Position numbers and translations under genes: made by a program
Assembly (NCBI RefSeq): GCF_004801405.1
Contig: NZ_SSOB01000003.1
Span: 62,001-126,000 of the forward strand
Origin: Cohnella fermenti
GTDB taxonomy: Bacteria > Bacillota > Bacilli > Paenibacillales > Paenibacillaceae
Length of the DNA stretch: 64,000 nt
Direction: 5' to 3'
The notes under the pieces: model-generated
What the model saw: the letters and a program-made list of their open reading frames with translations, nothing else
Database searches by the model: none
Told to the model about the DNA's origin: nothing
Shown here: in pieces, positions 22,932 to 31,962 of the stretch
Numbering within the stretch: the first letter of the stretch is position 1
Layout of the letters: each line of letters starts with the position of its first letter

Positions 22932-23960
22932 GTGGAGCGATTACACGGTTCTAAAAAAAGAACGAATCTGGCCGTCGCAGGAATTGCGACGGTGTTGTCG
23001 CTGGTGTTGGTGTTGTCCGGATGTTCGGGCTATCGGAACGATGCGCACGGCGACGCCGCTCAGTATTCCTCCAAGGTGAAGGTGAAGACGCTGGAGCAGA
23101 CGCGGGCCGAGGAAGCCGCCTCGCCGAGCGTTGTGCGGATGAAGACGATCCATCATAGCGACTATGTCGCGCTCGGCGACGTCGCCCGGGCGATCGGCTT
23201 CCATGCGCAGTGGCTGCCGGACGGCAGCTACGGGGTCGGCGACAATGACGCCGCGTGGACGTTCAAGCCGGGGGAGAGCTCGGCCCGGTTCGGAGACGAT
23301 ACGGTGAAGCTGCCGGCGCCTGCGGTTAAGATGAGCAATCGCCTCTATGTGCCCGTCAAGGCGCTGCAAGCCTTGTTCGGCAAGACGGCGGTGTTCCGCT
23401 CGGAGGCGAAGGCGGTCTCCTTCTACCCTGCTACGGACCACCTTCTCAAGAACGGAATTCGTGCGCAGGCGACCCGCCCGTCCCGCAACGACTCGTCCGA
23501 GCGGGAACGAATTCGGGAGCTTGGGGTCATACCGTTCGCGAACACGTCGGAAGGCAGCCGCGACGCCAAGGCGCTGATCGCGGATGCGAGGAAGTACCTG
23601 GGCATCCAATACGACTTCGGGGCCGGCGATTACGCGTCTACGGGCAAGTTCGACTGCTCGTCCTTCGTACAGCTCCTGTTCGCCAAGTACGGCGTCGATA
23701 TGCCTCGGGTCGCCCGCAATCAGGCGGAACGGGGGAAGAAGGTGGCGCGGAGCGAGCTTCGGATGGGGGACCTGCTGTTCTTCTACGTGCCGGGCCGCTT
23801 CAAGAGCGACGAGACGGTCGGTCACGTCGGCATCTATATGGGCGACGGCAACATGATCCACGCCAGTCCGAAGCCGGAGGACGGCGTGCAGATCACGCCG
23901 ATCGACAAGGCGTATTGGGCCGATACGTTCCTGTTCGCGAAGCGGGTGCTTCCGGACTAA
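22932..23960 (+). CDS. NlpC/P60 cell-wall peptidase lipoprotein with copper-amine-oxidase-like domain
   Basis: This 342-residue protein has a lipoprotein signal peptide (about 1-31, ending LSGC), so it is anchored outside the membrane. Residues about 70-165 resemble the copper amine oxidase N-terminal domain used as a wall-binding module in Paenibacillaceae. The C-terminal NlpC/P60 domain (about 215-340) has the catalytic Cys in FDCSSFVQLLF, His in VGHVGIYMGDG and a third polar residue in MIHASP. It probably cuts gamma-D-Glu-diamino acid links in peptidoglycan stem peptides. The GTG start follows GAGAGGGGCAAG. Confidence 0.88.
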   Translation: MERLHGSKKRTNLAVAGIATVLSLVLVLSGCSGYRNDAHGDAAQYSSKVKVKTLEQTRAEEAASPSVVRMKTIHHSDYVALGDVARAIGFHAQWLPDGSYGVGDNDAAWTFKPGESSARFGDDTVKLPAPAVKMSNRLYVPVKALQALFGKTAVFRSEAKAVSFYPATDHLLKNGIRAQATRPSRNDSSERERIRELGVIPFANTSEGSRDAKALIADARKYLGIQYDFGAGDYASTGKFDCSSFVQLLFAKYGVDMPRVARNQAERGKKVARSELRMGDLLFFYVPGRFKSDETVGHVGIYMGDGNMIHASPKPEDGVQITPIDKAYWADTFLFAKRVLPD

Positions 23961-23997
23961 GCGAGTCTCAGCCGACTCGGACAACAAGCTGAAGCGG

Positions 23998-24050
23998 GGA
24001 AAAAAGAGCTATCCTGTCCCGGTCGCTCCCGACCGTGCAGGGTAGCTCTT
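23998..24050 (-). terminator. Terminator shared by the converging NlpC/P60 and moaD-moaE genes
   Basis: AGAGCTATCCTG and CAGGGTAGCTCT form a long stem. On the minus strand it is followed by a T run (A run at about 24,000-24,005), so it mainly ends the molybdopterin gene. Confidence 0.75.
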
Positions 24051-24080
24051 CGTGGTGGAGGCGAAGCGGCGGCGCGGGCG

Positions 24081-24833
24081 TCAGTTCGATTCGAATTCGG
24101 GCAAGGGGGCGAGCGGATTCCATGGGCCCGTCTGGTGGCCCTTCCATTCCGAGCCGTCCTCGTACACTTCCTTCTTCCAGATCGGGACGGTCATCTTCAG
24201 GCGGTCGATCGCATAGCGGCTGGCCGCGTAGGCGTCGGCCCGGTGCGAAGCGGAGACGCCGATGATGACGCTGGCTTCGCCGATGTCGACGCGGCCGATG
24301 CGATGGTGGATCGAGACGAGCGCGCCGGGCCAGCGCTGCGCAATCTCTTCGCCGATCGTCTCCATCGCTTGCAGCGCCATCGGGACGTAGGCCTCGTATT
24401 CCAGCGTCAGCGTGCGCGAGCCGGCGGTCCATTCCCGCGTCGTTCCGATGAACAGGAGGGACGCCCCGTGATCGGGATGGGCGACCTGGCGTTGCACCGC
24501 TTCCGCGTCGAGAACATCTTCCATGATGGTGTACCGTCCGCCTGTCGGCTCGTCCGGCTGAGCCGCGCTTCCGTCGTCGCCCGAGCCGCCGGATACCGGC
24601 GGAATCATCGCGAGCTCGTCGGAGCGGCGAAGCACGGCGTCGTCGGCCGCGAACGTCCGGTTGCAGGCAACGAACGATACGGCGATCAGCCCGGCATGGT
24701 CGGGGTACAATTCCTTCAAGCGGCTCTTCAGCTCCGCGGCCGTCATCGCTTCCTCATCATAATCAAGGCTGAGCGCTCTCGATTGGAGCCGCTCGGCCAA
24801 TCCGGCGAATAAGGCGATTGTCCAAGTGCGCAT
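24081..24833 (-). CDS. MoaD-MoaE fusion, molybdopterin synthase
   Basis: The N-terminal 80 residues are MoaD, the ubiquitin-like sulfur carrier (WTIALFAGLAERLQSRALSL, DELAMIPPVSGG). Residues about 100-240 are MoaE (YTIMEDVLDAEAVQRQVAHP, GASLLFIGTTREWTAGSRTL, IHHRIGRVDIGEASVIIGVS, VPIWKKEVYEDGSEWKGHQ). Molybdopterin synthase turns cyclic pyranopterin monophosphate into molybdopterin. MoaD normally needs a free C-terminal Gly-Gly; here the Gly-Gly is internal and followed by a Ser/Asp linker, so cleavage or another route is needed. It is divergent from moaA. Confidence 0.9.
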   Translation of the reverse strand: MRTWTIALFAGLAERLQSRALSLDYDEEAMTAAELKSRLKELYPDHAGLIAVSFVACNRTFAADDAVLRRSDELAMIPPVSGGSGDDGSAAQPDEPTGGRYTIMEDVLDAEAVQRQVAHPDHGASLLFIGTTREWTAGSRTLTLEYEAYVPMALQAMETIGEEIAQRWPGALVSIHHRIGRVDIGEASVIIGVSASHRADAYAASRYAIDRLKMTVPIWKKEVYEDGSEWKGHQTGPWNPLAPLPEFESN

Positions 24834-24962
24834 CGGCAGGCTTCCGTCCTTCCTTGCTCCTCTAGGGAGATTTCCTCACACAAGCATACCATAATGCCGG
24901 TGAAAATGTTATGCTAGAGAAACGAAACGGCACGTCGGCGCAGGGGCAGAGGAGGTCTGGGC

Positions 24963-25970
24963 ATGCGGGAATTGATCGACAGATATGGCAGAAAACACAC
25001 TTACTTGCGAATCTCGGTGACGGACCGCTGCAATCTTCGCTGTCTTTATTGCATGCCCGAAGAGGGCATGACGTTCATGGAACAGAGCAAGCTGCTCAGC
25101 TACGACGACATCGTGGAAGTCGTGAAGACGGCGGCGGAGCTCGGAATTTCCAAGCTGCGGATCACCGGGGGAGAACCGCTCGTGCGGCCCAACCTCGACC
25201 TGTTGATCGGCCGTCTCTCCGCTGTGAACGGCATCCGGGAGATAGCGCTCACGACCAACGGCCTGCTGCTCGCCAAGCAGGCGCAGAAGCTGAGGGACGC
25301 AGGCCTGAATCGCGTGAACATCAGCCTGGATACCCTCGATCCGGCCAGGTTCCGCTTTATTGCCAGGAGAGGCGAGCTGCAGCGCGTCATGGAAGGGGTC
25401 GAGGCGGCGGCGGAAGCCGGGCTTGGTCCGATCAAGCTTAACTGCGTCTTGCTGAAGGGAATCAACGAGGACGAGATCGCGGCTTTCCTGCGAATGTCAT
25501 ACGAGCGGCCGCTGCATATCCGCTTCATCGAATACATGCCGATCGGCCATGACGACGCCGGTTGGCGCAATCATTATCTGCCGCTCAGCCGCGTGCTCGA
25601 AGTCGCCAAGGCGCAAGGGCACGCCATTGATGCGGCGGACGCGGAAGCGCCGCAGGGAAGCGGCCCGTCCGAGAACTGGCGCATACGCGGAGGAATAGGA
25701 ACGTTCGGCCTCATTCATCCGATCAGCGAACACTTCTGCAAGAGCTGCAACCGGCTGCGGTTGACGGCCGACGGCAATATCAAGCCGTGCCTGTACTGGA
25801 TGGACGAATTGAACGTGAGGCCGGCTCTGGGAGATCGGGACGAGATACGCCGGTTGTTCCTCCGGGCGATGGACATCAAGCCGGAGAATCACGAGATGGC
25901 GGCTTTGCTCGCCGGAGAGGCTCAATCCCATGTTCCGACCGAGCGGAGAATGTCCCAAATCGGAGGATAA
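24963..25970 (+). CDS. moaA: GTP 3',8-cyclase MoaA
   Basis: This 335-residue radical SAM enzyme performs the first step of molybdenum cofactor synthesis, GTP to 3',8-cyclo-GTP. The N-terminal cluster motif is Cys23, Cys27 and Cys30 (DRCNLRCLYCMPEEGM) and ITGGEPLVRP follows. The C-terminal second cluster lies in HFCKSCNRLRLTADGNIKPC. The chain ends in Gly-Gly, as MoaA needs. GGAGGTCTGGGC precedes ATG 24963. The adjacent MoaD-MoaE gene acts later in the same pathway. Confidence 0.95.
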   Translation: MRELIDRYGRKHTYLRISVTDRCNLRCLYCMPEEGMTFMEQSKLLSYDDIVEVVKTAAELGISKLRITGGEPLVRPNLDLLIGRLSAVNGIREIALTTNGLLLAKQAQKLRDAGLNRVNISLDTLDPARFRFIARRGELQRVMEGVEAAAEAGLGPIKLNCVLLKGINEDEIAAFLRMSYERPLHIRFIEYMPIGHDDAGWRNHYLPLSRVLEVAKAQGHAIDAADAEAPQGSGPSENWRIRGGIGTFGLIHPISEHFCKSCNRLRLTADGNIKPCLYWMDELNVRPALGDRDEIRRLFLRAMDIKPENHEMAALLAGEAQSHVPTERRMSQIGG

Positions 25971-25972
25971 CG

Positions 25973-27451
25973 ATGAGCGAGAGCATTCGTACATTGACGC
26001 TGGTCCACACGAACGATATTCACAGTCACTTCGAGGAAGCTTGCCGCGTGACGGGCTTCGTGAAGCGGATGAGAGAGAAGGTGCCGGCGGACAGCCTGCT
26101 GCTTCTCGATTGCGGGGATTTCCTGGATCGCGCACGGATGGAGACGGAAGGAACGGAAGGCGCCGCCAATCGGGCGCTTCTTGATTATATGGGGTATGAC
26201 GCGGCTGCGATGGGCAATAACGAAGGCTTGTCCTATACGAAGGAGCAGCTTGCCGGGCTGTTCGCGGACGCTCCGTGCCCGGTGCTGTGCGCGAACCTGG
26301 TCGATGCCGATACCGGCGCCCCTCCGGAGTGGATGAAGCCGTACACGATCGTGGATAGAGCCGGCATACGAATCGCGCTGCTCGGGTTGACGGCTCCTTA
26401 CGAGTCGTTCTACGAGCTGCTCGGCTGGAAGACGGCCGATCCTCTCGAGACGGCAAGGCGTTATGTGCCGGAGCTGAAGCGCCAGGCGGATCTCGTCGTG
26501 ATCCTCTCCCACCTGGGCATTCGCCAGGACGAGTTGATGGCGACGTCGATCGAAGGCATCGGCCTTATCCTCGGGGCGCACACGCACCATCTTCTCGAAG
26601 CGCCGCTTCGATTCGGAGAGACGGTCGTCTGCGCGGCAGGGAAGTTCGCCCGGCACGTCGGCGTCGTAACGATCCGGAAGGAGCTGCGCAGCGGAAGGCT
26701 GACGATCGAAGGCGGCGCGGGTCCGACGGACAACTGCCCGACGGACCCGCTCGCGGAGCAGCTTGTGGGCGAGTACCGGAAGCGCTCAGAGGCGGCGATG
26801 AGCGGCACGGTGGCGACGTTAAGGGAGCCGCTGGAGTTAAGCTGGGAACAGGAATCCCCGCTGGGAACGCTGCTCGCCGCTACGGTTCGCAAGGCGACTG
26901 GAGCGCGGATCGGGCTCGTCAATTCCGGCCAACTGCTGCGCGGCTTCCCGGTCGGGGCGGTCACCCGGCTGGACCTGCATTCCGCCTGCCCGTCGCCCAT
27001 CAACGCGTGCCGTATCCTCCTCAGCGGGGCCCATATTCGGGAAGCGCTCGAGGAGAGCCTGCTGCCGGAATTTATCGGCTTCGAGTTCCACGGCTTCGGC
27101 TTCCGGGGCGACCGGCTCGGCACGCTGAGCGTGGACGGAATCGAATGGACCGTCGACGAGACGAAGCCGCCGCGCGAGAGAGTCGTCTCGGCGTTCGTCG
27201 GCGGGGAGCCGCTGGCGGACGAGGCGGAGTACGAGGTCGGGACGCTCGACATGTTCACGTTCGGCATCGGCTACCTCAGCCTGAAGGAGGGGCGGGTGGA
27301 GAAGTATTACTTGCCGGAATTCCTTCGGGACCTTCTCGTTCCGGCGCTTCGCGACGAGGCGATGCTGCGGGATTGCCGGCGTCCGCGCCGGCTCCGGGCG
27401 TCCGTGCAGGAAGGAAGCTGGGATGGGGCAACGCTTCGTCGGAACGACTGA
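25973..27451 (+). CDS. 5'-nucleotidase-like metallophosphatase (YunD-like)
   Basis: This 492-residue protein has an N-terminal calcineurin-like phosphatase domain (about 1-260; VHTNDIHSHFEEA, LLLDCGDFLDRARM, MGNNEGLSY, ILSHLGIRQDE, GAHTHHLLE). A C-terminal 5'-nucleotidase domain (about 300-450; NSGQLLRGFPVGAVTRLDLH) follows. There is no signal peptide, so it is cytoplasmic, like YunD of Bacillus. The usual NHE is NNE here (MGNNEGL). The start ATG 25973 has GGAGG and lies two bases after moaA's stop, so they may be cotranscribed. Confidence 0.85.
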   Translation: MSESIRTLTLVHTNDIHSHFEEACRVTGFVKRMREKVPADSLLLLDCGDFLDRARMETEGTEGAANRALLDYMGYDAAAMGNNEGLSYTKEQLAGLFADAPCPVLCANLVDADTGAPPEWMKPYTIVDRAGIRIALLGLTAPYESFYELLGWKTADPLETARRYVPELKRQADLVVILSHLGIRQDELMATSIEGIGLILGAHTHHLLEAPLRFGETVVCAAGKFARHVGVVTIRKELRSGRLTIEGGAGPTDNCPTDPLAEQLVGEYRKRSEAAMSGTVATLREPLELSWEQESPLGTLLAATVRKATGARIGLVNSGQLLRGFPVGAVTRLDLHSACPSPINACRILLSGAHIREALEESLLPEFIGFEFHGFGFRGDRLGTLSVDGIEWTVDETKPPRERVVSAFVGGEPLADEAEYEVGTLDMFTFGIGYLSLKEGRVEKYYLPEFLRDLLVPALRDEAMLRDCRRPRRLRASVQEGSWDGATLRRND

Positions 27452-27459
27452 ATAAGAAG

Positions 27460-27506
27460 AGAGCTCGTCGGCCCGCCTGTGCGAATGGGGGCCCGAGCTC
27501 TTTTTT
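27460..27506 (+). terminator. Terminator of the moaA-nucleotidase unit
   Basis: GAGCTCG...GGCCC pairs with GGGCCCGAGCTC and is followed by six T, nine bases after the stop. Confidence 0.85.
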
Positions 27507-27663
27507 ACACGGAGAAATTGTGATTATTGTGTATGAACCTGACGAATTATGTCGCATATAGGCTGAAAATAACTTGTACTAATCTTCCAAATCTCTTACA
27601 TTAATCATATAGAGATTCACGCACGCAGAACCATACAGCTAAGAGAGGGGGAACAGATGACGA

Positions 27664-28764
27664 ATGCGCATGATGCCGCTGGCCTCCATAGTTCCCGGGA
27701 TGAAGCTCGGGAAGAAGATCTTCTCAGACGAAGGCATCGTGCTGTTGGCAGAAGGAGTCGAGTTGACCGGGTCCATGCTGCGCAGGCTTGGCGATAAGGG
27801 CATTCACTATCTGTACGTGCAGGATCCGCGAACGGAAGGCATTGAGGTTCCGGAGCTGCTGCGGGAAGAGACGAGCCGGCAGGGTGTGGTAACAATCCGC
27901 TCCGTATTCCGCGATCTGGTGGATCAGCCCGGCAAGCGGCACACGGGAACGTACCCTTACGTAGGCAAGCAAGTGCGCCAGCTCATGCATCAGGTTATGG
28001 ACGATCTGCAGCGCAATCGGGACGCCTTGATCATGCTGATGAACATGCATACGGTCGATCATTACCTGTATATGCATTCCTTGAACGTGTGCGTCTACAC
28101 GGTGCTGCTCGGAATGGCGTACGGCTACAGCTCGGACGAGCTGATGACGCTCGGTCTGGGCGCGCTGCTTCACGATGTCGGGAAGACGCAGATCTCGATG
28201 AATGTGCTGCTTAAGCCGGGACGCTTGTCGTTGGAGGAGTACAACGAGATGAAGAGGCATACGGAGAGGGGCTACTATCTGCTCAAGGACGAGCCGAATA
28301 TTCCTCTGATCGTGGCCCATTGCGCGTACCAGCATCACGAGAGATTGAACGGAACCGGATATCCGCGGGGAATCCAGGGCTTCGAGATTCACGAATACGC
28401 GAAGTGGATCGGCATTGTCGATTCCTACGACGCGATGACGAGCCATCGCATCTATAAGGAGCCGATGCTGCCCCATCAGGCGACCGAGACGCTGTATGCA
28501 GGCAGCGGGACGTTGTACGACACCTCCATGTTGAAAATTTTCCGAGACAAGGTGGCGATCTATCCGGTCGGGATCACCGTTACGCTCAGCTCGGGGCAGA
28601 CGGCGGTTGTGGTCGATATCAACTCGGCCAGCGTCCATCGTCCGGTCGTCCGGGTGCTTACCGACGAGGGCGGAGCCGATCTGAAGACGCCCTACGATCT
28701 GGACCTGTCCAAGCAATTGTCGGTCATGATCAAACGAATCGACGCGGGACCTTCGGACCGCTGA
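27664..28764 (+). CDS. HD-GYP domain phosphodiesterase
   Basis: This 366-residue cytoplasmic protein has a short N-terminal domain common in Firmicute HD-GYP proteins (about 1-115; VPGMKLGKKIFSDEGIVLLA). An HD-GYP domain follows (about 130-300), with the metal-binding HD in GLGALLHDVGKTQIS, then HTERGYYLL and the GYP loop HHERLNGTGYPRG. Such enzymes hydrolyse cyclic di-GMP. All key residues are present. ATG 27664 was chosen from the fit to the family start; a more upstream ATG at 27,657 is out of frame. A hairpin at 28,774-28,805 may end the transcript. Confidence 0.88.
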   Translation: MRMMPLASIVPGMKLGKKIFSDEGIVLLAEGVELTGSMLRRLGDKGIHYLYVQDPRTEGIEVPELLREETSRQGVVTIRSVFRDLVDQPGKRHTGTYPYVGKQVRQLMHQVMDDLQRNRDALIMLMNMHTVDHYLYMHSLNVCVYTVLLGMAYGYSSDELMTLGLGALLHDVGKTQISMNVLLKPGRLSLEEYNEMKRHTERGYYLLKDEPNIPLIVAHCAYQHHERLNGTGYPRGIQGFEIHEYAKWIGIVDSYDAMTSHRIYKEPMLPHQATETLYAGSGTLYDTSMLKIFRDKVAIYPVGITVTLSSGQTAVVVDINSASVHRPVVRVLTDEGGADLKTPYDLDLSKQLSVMIKRIDAGPSDR

Positions 28765-28875
28765 CAGACGATCGAAGCTTCCGGGGCCGCCGTTCCGGGA
28801 GCTTCCGTGTTTGATTTCCCGCGGATCGACAAGTACAATAAACGATATATACGGATTTAAGACAGGAGATCTGCC

Positions 28876-30030
28876 ATGCACGGCTTTGCCGCTATGAATC
28901 TGAGCCCGCGCTTCGCGCCTCCCGCCGAGCTTGCGCCTCTGACGCCCGAATACGATCCCTGGGATCCGATTCGTTCGCTGCAGCGCTTCGGAAGGCATGC
29001 GCTCACAAGCGTCGAGTTCACCGTCACCCACCTGTGCAACATGCGCTGCGAGCATTGCGCGGTCGGCGACAGCTTGACGATGACCGAACTGCCCCACCTT
29101 CCGATGGAGCTCATTCTGCGCCGTCTGGACGAAGTGGAGAACCTGGAGACCATAAGCTTGACCGGTGGAGAGCCGACCTTCCGTCTGGAGACCGTGCGCG
29201 ACATACTCGTTCCGCTCTTGAAGTACGCTCGCTCCCGCGGAATTCGTTCCCAGCTTAATTCCAACGTTACGCTGGACTACGCCCGTTATGAGATGCTCGC
29301 CCCTTATCTGGACGTGATGCACATCTCGTTCAACTATACGGAGGCAGCCGACTTCCACGCGGTCGGATTCGCGCGCACCGGGCGCAATGTCGGCTCGGCA
29401 GCGACAGCGCGGATGTACGAGCGAATGATGGAGAACGCGAGGCGGCTGGCGGACGACGGCGTCTTCGTGTCGGCGGAGTCCATGATCAATTACCGGACCC
29501 ACGAGAAGATGAACGAGATTCACCGGATGATTGTGGAGATGGGCTGCAGGCGGCACGAGGTGCATCCGATGTACCCGAGCTCGTTCGCTTCAGGCCTGCC
29601 CGTCATTACGCGGGAGCAGATGATGGACGCGATCCATTCCTTGCTCGACAGCAGGGACAAGGACCTCTGGATGCTGTTCGGCACGTTGCCGTTCTTCGCC
29701 TGCGGCCGCGACGACAAGGAATTGGCGCTTGTCCGCCGGCTTGGCTCCGAGCCGAACGTGACGGTCCGGGGCGATCCGGACGGACGCAACCGGGTGAACG
29801 TGAACCTGTTCAGCGGAGACGTGTACGTAACCGACTTCGCGGCGATCCCGCCCTTCGGCAACATCAAGAGCGAGAAGCTGGGCGACGTGTTCGCGAAGTG
29901 GCAAGAGCATCCGATGCAGAAGATGGTCGCCTGCCACTGTCCTTCCGCAGGATGCTGCGGCCCGAATCTGCTTGTCAAGGACATGTACTTCAAGGACGTC
30001 GATTTTACCCGTCGCCATTCCTTGATCTGA
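28876..30030 (+). CDS. yfkAB: Radical SAM protein YfkAB
   Basis: This 384-residue protein has the radical SAM cluster motif Cys54, Cys58 and Cys61 (THLCNMRCEHCAVGD), SLTGGEPTF for SAM binding, and a cysteine-rich end CHCPSAGCCGPNLL typical of the YfkAB family (CxCxxxxC). The substrate of the family is unknown. GACAGGAG precedes ATG 28876. It stands alone between the HD-GYP and CNNM genes. Confidence 0.88.
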   Translation: MHGFAAMNLSPRFAPPAELAPLTPEYDPWDPIRSLQRFGRHALTSVEFTVTHLCNMRCEHCAVGDSLTMTELPHLPMELILRRLDEVENLETISLTGGEPTFRLETVRDILVPLLKYARSRGIRSQLNSNVTLDYARYEMLAPYLDVMHISFNYTEAADFHAVGFARTGRNVGSAATARMYERMMENARRLADDGVFVSAESMINYRTHEKMNEIHRMIVEMGCRRHEVHPMYPSSFASGLPVITREQMMDAIHSLLDSRDKDLWMLFGTLPFFACGRDDKELALVRRLGSEPNVTVRGDPDGRNRVNVNLFSGDVYVTDFAAIPPFGNIKSEKLGDVFAKWQEHPMQKMVACHCPSAGCCGPNLLVKDMYFKDVDFTRRHSLI

Positions 30031-30094
30031 CCTCTTCCGGTCATGGGGAGGATGGAACGGGATTTTATCTATTCGAAGGGGTGCAATCGCTGCC

Positions 30095-31516
30095 TTGCAT
30101 ACGGAATTCTTATGGGGTTCTATATTCGCGAATTTGCTTGTCGTGTTAATTCTTGTGTTCTTGAACGGCTTCTTCGTGGCCGCCGAATTCGCGCTTGTCA
30201 AGGTGCGGCAGAGCCGCCTCACGCAGCTCTTCAACGAAGGGAATACGCGGGCGAAGTACGCGCTTAAGGTGAACCGGAAGCTGGACGTCTACCTGTCCGC
30301 CACCCAGCTTGGCATTACGCTGGCCTCGCTCGGACTCGGTTGGGTCGGCGAGCCGGCGATCGCCGAGCTGATCGTCGAGCCGCTGCTGCACCAGCTTCAT
30401 GTAACGGACGAGACGGTCATTCATTCCGTCGCGGTCGTCATTGCCTTCATCTCGATTACGTTCCTGCATATCGTGCTCGGGGAGCTCGCGCCGAAGTCGC
30501 TTGCCATCCAGAAGTCGGAAGGCGTCTCGCTGTGGCTGTCCTGGCCTCTGCTGATGTTCTACCGGATCTTCCTGCCGGCGATCTGGCTGCTGAACGGAGC
30601 GGCCAACCTGCTCCTTAGGGCAATCGGCGTGGAACCGGCGGGCGAACACGAGGTTCATACCGAAGAAGAGATTCGCATTCTGATGAACGAGAGCGCGAAG
30701 AGCGGCGTTATCGACAAGGAAGAGATGACGCTGTTCGACAATGTGTTCGAGTTCGCGGATCGCGTCGCGCGCGAGGTTATGCTGCCGAGAACGGACATGG
30801 ACTGCATGTTCACGAATCAGTCCTTGCGAGAGAACATGAAGATGGCTTACGCGACGAAGCATACGCGGTATCCGCTCGCGGTCGACGACAAGGACCAGAT
30901 CATCGGCTTCATCCATATTACCGATCTGTTGACCGCCGATCCCGACGAGGATCACGACCTGCGCGAATTCATGCGTCCGATTCTGAGCGTGCCGGAATCG
31001 ATGGAGATCAGCAAGGTGCTGAAGCTGATGCAGAAGCGCAAATCCCAGCTCGCCATCGTCATCGACGAATACGGCGGCACGGCGGGGATGCTGACCGCGG
31101 AGACGATTCTCGAGGAGATCGTCGGCGAGATTCACGACGAATTCGACAACGAGCCTCCGAGCATCGTGACCAAGGGAGAGATCACCTCGGTGGAAGGACG
31201 CATGCTGATCGAGGAAGTGAATGACATGTTCGGCCTCGAGATCGACGACGAGGAGGTCGATTCGATCGGAGGCTGGCTGTTCCGCAACCTTGAGGGCAAC
31301 ATCTCCAAGGGCCAGAAGTGGTTCCACGACGGCTACGTGTTCGAGATCGCCCACACCGAGCGCCTGCGCGTTCTGCGTGTGCACATCTACAAGCAGAAGG
31401 TCGCGGAGAAGGTGGAATCGCAAGGCGCGGACTTGGGCAAGGAAGAACGGGAAGAGCGCAAGGAGCGCCGGCGGCGGTTCAAGTCGTCCTCCGAGCCGGC
31501 CGATTCGGAGGACTAG
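30095..31516 (+). CDS. CNNM/CBS-domain membrane protein (hemolysin-like, CorC family)
   Basis: This 473-residue protein has an N-terminal DUF21/CNNM membrane domain (about 5-200, four hydrophobic segments; NGFFVAAEFALVKVRQSRL, HIVLGELAPKSLAIQKSE). A pair of CBS domains follows (about 220-340; VMLPRTDMDCMF, SQLAIVIDEYGGTAGMLTAE) and a CorC/HlyC domain (about 360-435; DEEVDSIGGWLFRNL). Members are linked to magnesium or cobalt export. The start is TTG at 30,095 with GAAGGGG 13 bases upstream. The C-terminal tail is highly charged. Confidence 0.88.
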   Translation: MHTEFLWGSIFANLLVVLILVFLNGFFVAAEFALVKVRQSRLTQLFNEGNTRAKYALKVNRKLDVYLSATQLGITLASLGLGWVGEPAIAELIVEPLLHQLHVTDETVIHSVAVVIAFISITFLHIVLGELAPKSLAIQKSEGVSLWLSWPLLMFYRIFLPAIWLLNGAANLLLRAIGVEPAGEHEVHTEEEIRILMNESAKSGVIDKEEMTLFDNVFEFADRVAREVMLPRTDMDCMFTNQSLRENMKMAYATKHTRYPLAVDDKDQIIGFIHITDLLTADPDEDHDLREFMRPILSVPESMEISKVLKLMQKRKSQLAIVIDEYGGTAGMLTAETILEEIVGEIHDEFDNEPPSIVTKGEITSVEGRMLIEEVNDMFGLEIDDEEVDSIGGWLFRNLEGNISKGQKWFHDGYVFEIAHTERLRVLRVHIYKQKVAEKVESQGADLGKEEREERKERRRRFKSSSEPADSED

Positions 31517-31582
31517 GTAGCCGCAAGCCGTCTCGGTGTTGGATACGGCGTTCGACATGACGGACAAGAAGCAAGCAAGAAG

Positions 31583-31613
31583 CAGCCCTATCTTCGGATT
31601 TGGGCTGTTTTTT
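31583..31613 (+). terminator. Terminator of the CNNM gene
   Basis: CAGCCC, a 13-base loop, GGGCTG and seven T. Confidence 0.85.
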
Positions 31614-31737
31614 TGTCGTACGCGGGGACGAGCGGACGGATATTTTCTGCGGCGGGGTCGCAAGTTGCGGTCGGTTCCCTCATATACCTAGAGTATGCGC
31701 CCAAACGAGCGAACCGGGAACGCAAGGAGGAGAGCCG

Positions 31738-31959
31738 GTGTACGACAATCAATGGAGAGAATGGAAGCCGTACGTCAGTCCGCTAGACCCCTGTCCACCG
31801 ATAAGAATCAAGAGGTACGTGGTGCCGCCCAATCAATTTATTCCTTTTCAACCGATGAACCTGCCGCAATTCCCGCTTGACGAAGCGCTGCGGAGAGGGA
31901 CGCTGTGGCCTGCGCTGTACAGCTCGTATCCTTCGCGCAGGGCGCCCAAGGGAGGGTGA
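31738..31959 (+). CDS. cotJA: Spore coat-associated protein CotJA
   Basis: This 73-residue protein matches CotJA: YVSPLDPCPPIRIKRYVVPP, NQFIPFQPMNLPQFPLDEAL and GTLWPALYSSY. The GTG start follows AAGGAGGAGAGCC. It is the first gene of cotJABC, normally transcribed in the mother cell by sigma-E. A CATATACC box near 31,680 could be a sigma-E -10 element, but the -35 match is weak. CotJ proteins belong to the inner coat. Confidence 0.92.
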   Translation: MYDNQWREWKPYVSPLDPCPPIRIKRYVVPPNQFIPFQPMNLPQFPLDEALRRGTLWPALYSSYPSRRAPKGG

Positions 31960-31962
31960 GCG

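Noticed and set aside
24834-24962. Molybdenum cofactor riboswitch between the divergent moa genes
   Set aside because: The gap is only about 130 bases and no matching stem pattern was seen.
27724-29565. A 613-codon minus-strand frame opposite the HD-GYP and YfkAB genes
   Set aside because: It spans two well-supported plus-strand genes and their intergenic gap, with no domain of its own.
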